NCBI GenBank assembly: GCA_024220525.1
Contig: JAMYWO010000032.1
Location: 86,654 to 150,653, forward strand
From: Cochliopodium minus
Taxonomy: Eukaryota > Discosea > Himatismenida > Cochliopodiidae
Length of the DNA: 64,000 bases
Reading direction: 5' to 3'
Position numbers and translations under genes: made by a program. Positions 1 to 9,179 of this stretch are shown one piece after another. Below the pieces are notes generated by a model. It was not told where the DNA came from. It saw only the letters and a program-made list of their open reading frames with translations, and ran no database searches. Position 1 is the stretch's first letter. Every line of letters starts with the position of its first letter.

Positions 1-1482
1 AATAATAATAAAAATTTAAATGTTATTGAAATAAAAATAAAATCAAATGAAAATCCTGAATTTATTTTCAAATCAATTCATCAAACAATTATTGATTTTG
101 TTTCAGAATGGATGGTTAAAGAAACAAAAAAACAAATCAAATTTTATGTTGAAAAAAAATCAATTGAAATTGAAAATAAAAAAGATTTGGGACAAATCAA
201 CATTGATTTTTTAAATTTAAATGAAAAAATAAAAATAATTTGTTTATCTTGTGGACATGAAATATTTTTTAATAAAAATGTTGATAAATGTTCATTTTGT
301 CTTTCAAATAATTTTTTGGTTGAAAAAAGATTTGCAATTTTAAAAGTTATTGCAAAAGGAGGATTTGGAAGAATAATGAAATGTTTTGATTTGAAAAAAG
401 GAGAAATTTTTGCCTTGAAAGAAAGAATAAGTGAAAAGAAAAAACATATTTTAGCATGGGAAAAAGAAATTAAATCTCAAAAAATCATTTCATTTTTATT
501 TCAAAATAATCTTCAAAATAAAGTTAATGTTCAAAACGAAAATGTCAAAAATAAAAATATTGAAAAAGAAATTGTTTTTTATTCAAAACTGATTGAAATA
601 TTGGATGATAATGAAAGAAATATTAAACAAAAATATTTGGTTTTAGAATGGATTGAAGGAGATAATTTGGGGAATTTTTCTCCAAAAAAACTGATTTCTC
701 AAAATAAATTTGAAAATGAAAAACATTTTTGTGAAATGATGATTTGTTTGTTTCAACAACTTTCTCTTTTACATCAAAACAAAGTGATTCATAGAGATAT
801 AAAACCAGGAAATATAATGTATTTCGAAACAAAAAATAAAATAAATTTTGTTTTTATTGATTTTGGAAGTTCTCATTTTATTGGAGAAAATACATTTGAA
901 AAAGTAAAAACAAACACTCCTGATTTCAGCCCTCCTGAACAAAATTCAAATTTGGAATGTTTTTTCAGTGATGTTTATTCATTGGGAATAACATTTGACA
1001 CTTTTTTGAAAAGTATTGAACAAAACTTTGGAAAATTAAATTTATCAAATGAAATTGTTGAAATGATCCAAAGAATGAAAAAGAAAAAAATTGAAGAAAG
1101 AATTGGAGTTGATGAATGTATCCAAATCATAAAATCAAAATACAATGACATTCCTCTTTTAAAAAACAATTACATTCCAAAAGATTTAAATTCTTATATT
1201 CAAATGATAAAAAAAGAAGAAAAAAACAAAAACATCATTTTTGAAAATGATGAGTTTGAAAGTAAAAACAAAAATGAATTGATTCAAATCATTCAACAAA
1301 AAGAAAATCTAATTCTATTGAAAGAAAATGAACTTCTCTTCAAAGACAATATCATTCAACAAAAAAATGAAGATTTATTTGAAAAAGAGAAACAATTCAA
1401 ACAAATGAAAGAAAAAGAGGAAGAATACAAGAAGAAAATTGAAGAATTAGAAAGAAAATTGTTTGAAAAATCTTCTTTTTAA
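1..1482 (+). CDS. Protein kinase with zinc ribbon and C-terminal coiled coil (5' end outside window)
   Basis: The reading frame is open from base 1, so the start lies left of the window; the first ATG in view, at 112, is probably internal. About 90 residues in there is a C4 zinc ribbon (CLSCGH, then CSFC). The kinase domain follows directly: glycine loop AKGGFG, ATP-binding Lys in FALKE, catalytic loop HRDIKPGNIM, DFG as DFGSS, and PPE replacing APE. All catalytic residues are present, so it should be an active Ser/Thr kinase. The last 100 residues are Glu/Lys-rich heptads, likely coiled coil. The protein is extremely rich in Lys, Asn, Glu and Ile, like the RCC1-Roc gene at 43837-46433, so it may be the tail of a Roco-type protein. 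That link is inference. There is no intron in the visible part. Confidence 0.8.
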   Translation, partial: NNNKNLNVIEIKIKSNENPEFIFKSIHQTIIDFVSEWMVKETKKQIKFYVEKKSIEIENKKDLGQINIDFLNLNEKIKIICLSCGHEIFFNKNVDKCSFCLSNNFLVEKRFAILKVIAKGGFGRIMKCFDLKKGEIFALKERISEKKKHILAWEKEIKSQKIISFLFQNNLQNKVNVQNENVKNKNIEKEIVFYSKLIEILDDNERNIKQKYLVLEWIEGDNLGNFSPKKLISQNKFENEKHFCEMMICLFQQLSLLHQNKVIHRDIKPGNIMYFETKNKINFVFIDFGSSHFIGENTFEKVKTNTPDFSPPEQNSNLECFFSDVYSLGITFDTFLKSIEQNFGKLNLSNEIVEMIQRMKKKKIEERIGVDECIQIIKSKYNDIPLLKNNYIPKDLNSYIQMIKKEEKNKNIIFENDEFESKNKNELIQIIQQKENLILLKENELLFKDNIIQQKNEDLFEKEKQFKQMKEKEEEYKKKIEELERKLFEKSSF

Positions 1483-1850
1483 AAAAAAAAAAAAACTACT
1501 TATTTAAAAAATTAAATTAAAAACTATCTTTAAAAGAGAGGTTAAAGTTGAGTTTAACATCATTATTTCCCAACATCCTTTTCCTAAAAGGTAAATAAAC
1601 TTTTAAAGACAAATCATATTTGTTGGTAAAATTTTAGTTGGAGTTACAAATTCGTAAATTTGACTTGTCAATTCTTGTTTCAAAGATTTCTTTGTTTAAA
1701 ATTTCTTTGAGGATGATAATTAATCCTCAAATCTTCCTCCAAACATATCTAAGTCATAACTAGTTAAAAATAAAATAAAATTGGTTGTTGTATTTGAATG
1801 AAACTTTGATTCAAAAAATTAACCTAAAAATAAAAAAAAGGGTAGATTTG
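1483..1850. other. Intergenic region without recognisable feature
   Basis: About 370 bases between the kinase stop and the hydrolase start. It is slightly less AT-extreme than the introns. I see no open frame, RNA gene or clear repeat. It presumably holds the kinase 3' end and the promoter of the next gene. Confidence 0.6.
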
Positions 1851-3573
1851 ATGAAATACAAAACAAAACTACAAAATAAAATAAAAATGGAGAAGGTATT
1901 TTGCAAATTATTTAACTTCAAATGGATTCCAACAAGTGAATTAAAAGCAGAAGAAGCAGAAAAAAAAGTATTGGACAAATCAGGAGTAGAATACGAGAAA
2001 TTTTACGTTGAAATTGATAAGGATGTGAAATTAAATACCATCAAATTTGGTAATGGAAAGAAAAATCTAATATTGGTAAAAATAACTTTTTTTTTTTTGA
2101 AATACTGTTTTGAAAATTTTGGATTATTAAATTAGATACATGGATATGGAGCAGGCAGTGGAGTTTGGGTCGCAAATATGAAATCTCTATCAGAGGTTTG
2201 AATTAATTGAGGTAAAAATAAAGATAAGAAAATTTATTTTTGATTTTTATGATTTTTTAAATTCACAGAAAAGAAAATAAAAAAATAAAAAAAGATGATA
2301 AAAATTAGGTATACACTGTTTATTCCATAGATTTGGCTGGATTTGCGAGATCTTCAAGGAATTTCGAACATCTTTTAGATGAGAGTAAAGATATAGTGAC
2401 AAGATATGAAGATTTCTATGTGAATGCTTTCGAAAGGTGGAGAGAAAAGACCCTCCCAAACGAGTAAATTCCCTTTATTAAAATATATTTGACCCTTTTT
2501 TTTATCTTTCACAGAACTTTTTTGTTGGCAGCTCATTCTTTTGGAGGATATCTCTCTGCAATTTATGCTTTTCAATATCCTCAATATATAGATCATTTGG
2601 TAAAGCAATTTTAAAATAAATTTTGAAGAATTTTGAAACTTATTTTTTTAAAATTAATTTTTAAAAAAAGATTTTAATAGGTAAAAATGTTTTTTTTTTA
2701 ATATAACTTTCGATTATTTTTAAAATAAATTTTGATCATTTTTAAAATATTTTTTTTTTTTTGTTTTAGATATTTGGGGTATCCCTGCTCAACAACCTCT
2801 CACAGAAGAACAAAAAGAATTCAGGAAAACATGGAAGTGGAAAGTTGCCAACACTTTATATAACGTGGGTTCTCCCTTCTCCATTGTAAGGTTGGCAGGT
2901 TCTTATGGAGAGGGCTTAGTAGCAAAAGGGGCTAGATATATCACAACAAAGTAAGAAAGATTTTTTAAAACCAATTTTTAAGATTAATAATGTTTTAAAT
3001 TTTTTTTTACAAAAAAATAAAAAATAAAAAAAGATTTGATTTTATGTTTGATCAACCAAACGATACAAGTCTGTGTAAAATTTTTTATTTTTTATTTCAC
3101 CTTTTCCTTCAATTTAACCTTTTTACTAATTTTGTAAAAAGCATCTTACATTTATCATATGAATGCAATGTATCCTTCTGGTGAAATAGCATTTAGGTCT
3201 ACAAATAATTTTAAATTCTTTTTTTTTGGTTATTAATTCTTTTTTTACATTTTGAAGGGAACTCTCCGAACCTATTGCCAGAGCCAAAAATCCTTTGGAA
3301 GACAGATTTCATTTGTTGGATCCTGAGGTTCCTGTTTCTTTTCTTGTTGGGGAATATACTTGGATGAGTAAGGATAGTGCCAAGAGTGTTTATGAGAAGC
3401 AGTTGCAATTCAGAATCCAAAACATCGATCTTAAAGACGATGATGATCCTAACTTGAGAACCAATACTTTTTTTCATGAAATCCCGAACTCTTCTCATCA
3501 TATTTACATTGATAATATCGATGAATTCAACAATTTCCTTACTTCACGAATCAATTACACTCGATTTTTTTAA
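1851..3573 (+). CDS. ABHD4/ABHD5 (CGI-58)-like alpha/beta hydrolase
   Basis: Nine exons resolve with all phases closed: 1851 (or 1887)-2075, 2136-2195, 2309-2463, 2515-2599, 2671-2680, 2770-2950, 3034-3074, 3142-3196 and 3258-3573. The N-terminus has the family opener WIPTS. Then come HGYGAGSG (oxyanion-side HG motif), DLAGFARSS, the nucleophile elbow AHSFGG, the ILIDIWGIP segment matching ILVDPWGFP of ABHD4/5, YIYHMNAMYPSGEIAF, and a C-terminal SSHHIY supplying the catalytic His. Ser is present in the elbow, as in ABHD4 (ABHD5 has Asn there), so hydrolase or lysophospholipase activity is likely. The exon at 2671-2680 is only 10 bases long. Start choice is open: ATG 1851 and ATG 1887 are in frame. 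Confidence 0.88.
2671..2680 (+). other. 10-base micro-exon in the ABHD-like gene
   Basis: The bases ATTTTAATAG are flanked by an acceptor (AAAAAG before 2671) and a donor (GTAAAA from 2681). They encode ILI plus the first base of Asp and restore the conserved ILIDIWGIP stretch. Without them the two neighbouring exons do not join in frame. Confidence 0.8.
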
Positions 3574-3889
3574 AGAATCTTTAATTATAAAATTAAATGT
3601 ATAAAATCAATCTTCTTTTTCTTTAATTTAAAATGTTCTGATATTCTCCACTTGTGATTTATTTTCACCCACTTTTTTCAATTCCACCATCAAATTTAAA
3701 ATTTGGAATTAAAAATATCAAAAAATTTGGATTAAAAAAGTTAAATTCTTTGGCAAAATGAGATTGAATAATCTATAATTTGAAATGAACATCACACAAT
3801 CAAAGGGAAAATAAATCACATTTTTTAAATTTATAATAAAAAAATATATAAATAAAATTTAAAATAATAAATACCCAAAAGAATTAAAC
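3574..3889. other. Intergenic region, nothing recognised
   Basis: 316 bases between the hydrolase stop and the first coding exon of the GLUG-repeat gene. I see no open frame or RNA gene, only AT-rich sequence expected to hold a 3' end and a promoter. Confidence 0.6.
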
Positions 3890-6800
3890 ATGATGATAAG
3901 GGTACCTTTTTGAATAAATTATTTGATGTTTATAAAATGGAATTTGATATTCTATTTATTTTATATTTTTTTCTTGAAATGAAATTCATATAAAACTTCT
4001 AATTTTTTATTTTCTCTTAGGTTCTCTTATGTTTGATATTCTTTATTGGAATTAACTGCCAAACTATTTCAATTTCTAATTGCACAGAATTGATGAACAT
4101 AGAAATCCAAAATTCAACAGTTATCTATCAAATGGATGGAGATATTGTAAATTGTTAAACATTTAGAATTAATAATTTCATATTCATATCACCTTATATA
4201 CTCAATTTAAATTTAAATTTGGATTCGTTATAAAAATATTTAATTATTAACTCGATAAAGGATTGCTCTAATGTAACTTTTAAACCTATTGGAATAAATA
4301 TCACATTTGCATTTCAAGGAACATTCAATGGAAATAGATATAGAATAAAGAATCTCAATATCTCATCTTACGATGGAAATTTTTTGGGATTATTTGCCTC
4401 TGGATTAAATTGTAAAGTATATGATCTTATATTGGAAGATGTAACATTCAATTGTTTCAATTCTGGTTTTTTTGTGGGAGCTTTATTCGGATATATAACA
4501 AATTGTAATATAACCAACATCCAAATGACAACATCCAATCTATCCCAAAATTGGATTCATAATAGTAATTCAACAACAGATATTGGAGGACTGATAGGAC
4601 ATATTGAGAGTAAAAATATATTTTTTCGAATCTAAAAATAATATACCTTTCAAAAACAACAATATATTTATAATCTTATTTTATTTCATTATTATATTTC
4701 TTTCTAAAAATTTTTATTTAATTTTTTTTTAACACAAAATAAGATTCAACTGTTTCTCAATGCACCATTACAAATACAAGTGTTTGTGTTTTTAATTCTA
4801 GCAATGTTGGAGGAATGATAGGAAATGCTAATAATTCGTAAAGTTTTTTTTTTTAAATGTAAAAATTAAATTTCTTTTCAAGCAATTTTTTCAACTTGAC
4901 AAACGTTGGATTTCCTTCCAATTCATCTCAAGCTATAGTATTAGGCAAATGTAATTTATTTTTTTAATTTCTAGTTTTTTCATCTTATTTTATTTTATTT
5001 TAAAAAGCTAATACGGGAGGAATAGTGGGAAATTTGGGTAAGTCATTAAGTATTTTTATTGTATTCAAAAACCCAAATTAATCAAAAAAAGTTAGTTCCT
5101 CTATAAAACAGTCTGGAGTTTTATCAGGAAGAATAATTTCATATTCAACTGGATTTATTGGTTTGGGAGGTTATTTCTTTTTTTTTTTTGAGATTTAATA
5201 TTTTTGTTAAATTGTTTAATATTATTTTACATAAATTTTTTTTTTTGAAATTAATTTAATAATAAAAAAGGTATTGTCGGAGTCTCCAAAAATTCAAATT
5301 TTGATCAAGTTTATGTGAGACCTTCAGTGACTATTAATGATACTGAATCCAATTTTGTGGATGTAAATCCTTTAATTTTTGAAATTAAAATTTTTTTTAA
5401 TGAAAAAATAAAAAATTAAAGTGTGGAGGGTTAGTTGGGAGATTTGAAACAGATAACTCTGCGTCCACAAATTATAATATCACTAACTCTTATTCTAGAG
5501 CTGATTCTGTAAATTGTGGTTTTAACTCGGGAGGTTTTTTTTTAATTTTATATTTATTATTTATTTATTATTTATTATTTATTATTTATTTATTATATTT
5601 TACTCATTTTTAATTATTTTTTGGGTTTAGTTTTCTCATTTTTTTAATTTTATTTACTTTTATTCACAGTTTTTTAATTTTTAATTTTATTTTACTTTAT
5701 TTTTAACTCAATTATTTTTATTTTTATTGACAAAATATTTTTTAGGTTTAGTTGGTAGAGCTGATATCTCTCTTAACACAAATCTAGTTTTCTCATATTG
5801 TTATGCGGCTTCAATTGTCACTTTTTCGAGTCTGAGAGGAGGACAAATTTTGGGATTTTTTTTTGGCCCATCCGGAAAAGGAAATCTTTCTTTTTCGAAT
5901 GTTCTTTATGACAACCAGACAATTCCTTCCAACAACGCAGTTGGAACTAATTTTAATAATATTAATGATAGTAGTTTAGCAACACCTCTTACTTGCATTG
6001 AACTTTACACTACTTTAAATAGTACCTTTACAAATGGACTTTGGATGTTGGACAGACTGTTGATAGAATACAACTATGCTCTCAGTTTTTGTAATTGTCA
6101 AATCTGCCAAACCACCTACCCTCCTTCCACCACTCCCCCTTCCACCATCACCCCCTCCACCATCACCCCCTCCACCTTGATTCCCTCCAGCCTCACTCCC
6201 TCCACCACTGCGCCCTCCACCACAGAACCTTCCACCCTCACTCCCTCAACCCTCACTCCTTCTACCCTCACTCCTTCCACCCTCACTCCTTCCACTACTG
6301 AGCCATCTACTACTGCGCCTTCTACTACGGAGCCTTCGACCCTCACTCCCTCTACTACTGCGCCTTCTACTAGCGAACCTTCCACCCTCACTCCCTCTAC
6401 TACTGCGCCTTCCACATCAATTCCTTCCACGCCAATTCCCTCTTCCAACCCTCCTTCTACTCTCATCCCTTCTACTTTTACTCCCTCCACTACTGCGCCT
6501 TCCACCACCGAGCCCTCAACAACCTCTCCATCCACAACGGAACCCTCCACCACTGCTCCTTCGACAACCCCTCCCTCTACGAACCCTCCCTCGACCTATT
6601 CACCTTCATGTTCATACCAAGTGCCGAATTGTATTCTTTGTGAAGCAACTGCTCTCATTGTTGATACTAACAAGGTAAATGTGAGTTGTGAGAGATCAAA
6701 CACTACAGGAGAATATTCTTGGTTCTACAAGCCAGTCTCAGGCTCTATCGTCAACGAATTGGAAATCACCATCAACAAAACCACCGTTTTCATTCAAGGT

Positions 6801-7537
6801 AACTTCACCCAGACTTCCAATTCCAGCGTCACCTTTGTTGTCAGTGATTCTCAAGCAAGTAAACTTAATATTACTGGATGTGTATCTATTAACGGAAACA
6901 TCAATTTGGTAAATAAAAATTTCCAAAATAAAACAATTTTTATTTTTTTTTTATTCAATAATGTTAAATTAATTTTTTTAATTTCAATTTTAAATTTTAT
7001 TTTTATGATTTTTTATAAATTTTTTTTTTTTATATTTTTATTTTTTAATTAGGTTCTTGATGCAAGACCCGAAGCAGGAAATAAAACTTACGAATTGGTT
7101 TCCTATAATTGTGACAGACAGACAAACATTTCCACTTCCCAAATCACTGTGACACCCAAGTACACCAAAAGCAAATGTGATAAAATTGAGGGAACTGCTT
7201 TGAACAGTCAAAACACCATATCCGTATCCCTTTCTTCAACTCTTGGTTGCAAAGGAATTCCCATTGGTAAAAAAATATTTTTAAAATATTTATAATAAAA
7301 ATTTATTTATTATTTTTTTTAAAAGGTGTTATCATTGGTATTGCTGTTGGTGTTCCTGCTATAGTTTTGATCATTTTAATTTCCGCTTTTGCAGTTTATA
7401 AACACAAAACTACCAGAACTGCCAAGGATTATGTCTCTGACTACAACAACACCCAAAACAACTCTAACGCCAACACTCAAAATCCAAACAATAATGTCGA
7501 AATGGACAATGTAAGTTCTTTGGATGAAGACATTTAG
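3890..7537 (+). CDS. GLUG-repeat surface protein with Pro-Ser-Thr stalk and one membrane span
   Basis: The first coding exon is tiny (3890-3901, MMIR). After an intron it joins at 4021 to a hydrophobic stretch VLLCLIFFIGINC, giving a signal peptide. Asn-glycosylation-rich GLUG-type repeats follow (GTFNGN, GLFASG, GGLIGH, GGMIGN, GGIVGN, GGLVGR, GLVGR), probably forming a beta-helix. About nine introns separate them, and several exons start at a GG(I/L)VG motif. Then come 32 PSTxx pentads (6117-6600), a Cys-containing domain (NCILC, then NITGC), a membrane span VIIGIAVGVPAIVLIILI, and a short polar tail ending in TAG at 7535. The same layout and end domain occur in the gene at 31669-35511, so the two are paralogues. 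An adhesin or environmental surface role is inference. Confidence 0.8.
6117..6600 (+). repeat. 32-copy PSTxx pentapeptide array (15-base coding tandem repeat)
   Basis: The reading frame shows 32 copies of P-S-(T/S)-x-x, most often PSTTA, PSTTE and PSTLT. The DNA is C- and T-rich on the plus strand and far higher in GC than its surroundings. The encoded stretch is mucin-like and presumably O-glycosylated, forming a stiff stalk between the GLUG region and the membrane-proximal domain. Long antisense frames over it are by-products of the repeat. Confidence 0.9.
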
Positions 7538-7790
7538 AAGAAGAAAAGAAAATGTTTTTTTAAAAAAACCAGATGTATGAAATTCAAAAAGAAACATTCC
7601 CTCTTTTTCTCTTTTTTTTTTGAAATAATTACATCCAATTTTTAAGTGTAAAGAATAAAAAAATCAACATCATCATTTTATAAAAAAAAAACCAAAAAAT
7701 ATTTTTTTCTTTGAATTAATCTTTTTTTTTTTTTTGAAAATTTTTTTATAAATAATTTTGATTCCACCTCTTTTTCTTTCTTTCTTTTTT
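7538..7790. other. Short convergent intergenic region
   Basis: Lies between the TAG of the GLUG gene and the stop of the minus-strand DUF1279 gene. It holds only T-tract and A-tract sequence expected of two 3' ends. Confidence 0.5.
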
Positions 7791-8837
7791 TTAACGAGAA
7801 AGCTTGATATCCTTAAGAAGCCAAGTGAGGAACTTTCCTTTGTTGGGAATTTTAACAAGAGCATTCCTGACAAAAGGGGTGATGACAGTACAGAGTCCAA
7901 CCCTCAACATGCCGATCATCTTCCAAATAATGAGGGCGACAGCATAGTTGATGGAAGCAGCTTCCTTCTTTTCTTCAAGATACTCCTTGTAGTGAGTGAG
8001 GAAGTCAGGTAACATCTCTATGATGGAGTCTATGTCCATTTTGTGTGAAACGCTGTAGTAGATAGCTAAGTAGGCTAGTACGTCTACTGCCAAGAGTGTT
8101 GCTAACCCTACTTTTCCGTACTTCTCTATGAATCCTTTTATTTTATCAATCACCTTTGTTTTTTTTTTTTAAAGGAAAAGTAAATATATAGACCAATTTA
8201 TAATGATTCTATTTGAATATTGTATTTATCTGAAAGAAATTTTTTTTTTATACATAAAATGATTTTGTGAGTGTTGTTTTTCTTTATGTTCAAAAAAAAA
8301 AAAAAGAATTTGTTTGAATGATAACATATCTTCTCTTTGACCTTTTTTTTTCAATAATATAATTTTAATTATCATTGTTTCCAGATCACCAACCAACCAT
8401 AACATTATATAACGTATAAAATTTATTTTTTTTTCTATTTTTTTTACCTTTTTGGAGGTTGATATTTGATCAGTTTGTTTCGTTTGGATTATATTTTCGC
8501 CCTTGTTTTCATATGTTTTGATTTCTTCTATTTTTGGCAATATATCTTCTTTGATTATCTTTATTTCTTCTTCTGTAGTTGACCCACTCTTATTTTTTGG
8601 AGATGTTTCAGTAGAATAGAAATGATGATTGAAATAGTTTTTGTTGTTGAATATATTTGTGTTGTTATTGTGGAAGTGGTAAGATTTGGTGTGGAGATAA
8701 TTTTTATTGTGGGAAAATATTTTGATAGATTTAATATTATGGTTGATTACTCTTATATTATAATTCTTTTTGGGGAATATGGATTTATTGAACAAATTGG
8801 AGTTTGATTTTTTGATCTTAAAGTTTTTCAGCTTCAT
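7791..8837 (-). CDS. FAM210-like mitochondrial protein (DUF1279)
   Basis: Two exons join in phase 0. Exon 1 (8837-8448) starts at ATG 8837 and encodes 130 residues that are Lys/Asn/His-rich, with almost no acidic residues early on, ending a likely mitochondrial presequence at HHFYST. Exon 2 (8153-7791) encodes the DUF1279-like domain: EKYGKVGLATLLAVDVLAYL, then two hydrophobic segments, including INYAVALIIWKMIGMLRVGL. The product is about 250 residues. FAM210 proteins are inner-mitochondrial-membrane proteins with the same order of presequence then DUF1279. Exon 1 can also be read straight through as a 203-residue frame, and exon 2 lacks an ATG. Joining them explains both oddities. The family call rests on the YGKVG motif and topology. 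Confidence 0.65.
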
Positions 8838-9179
8838 TTTTTTTAATTTATTTTTTTCCTTTTTGAGATATAAACATCAAAATAAAAAAAAAGTTTTAAA
8901 ATCTTCAATTAACTACTTGTGAAGAAAACAATATTATCAATCTTAGAATGTTAAGCATTTTCATAAATTAAATTAAAGTTAGATATCTCATTTAACTCAA
9001 CATTTCATAGCCATAAATGGATTGAATATTAGATTGATTCATGCTAATTCTAAAAAATTTCTTATTTAAAATTTGAAGGATGAAATTTGAACTTTAAATA
9101 AAGAAAATAAAAAAATATGGAAGGAATTCAAACTATGATATCCCATTTCAAGCCAAGTTTCACATCTAATGCCCAAGGA
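8838..9179. other. Divergent intergenic region, nothing recognised
   Basis: About 340 bases between two divergent starts (FAM210-like on minus, RCC1-TIR gene on plus). It should hold both promoters. No specific motif is claimed. Confidence 0.5.

Noticed and set aside
6116-6553. 145-residue antisense frame of VEG repeats
   Set aside because: It is the exact complement of the PSTxx array; any 15-base repeat stays open on both strands.
8226-8447. Continuation of the presequence frame as a separate 203-residue protein
   Set aside because: The stretch begins with GTAAAA and carries long homopolymers; treating it as intron links the presequence to the DUF1279 exon in phase.
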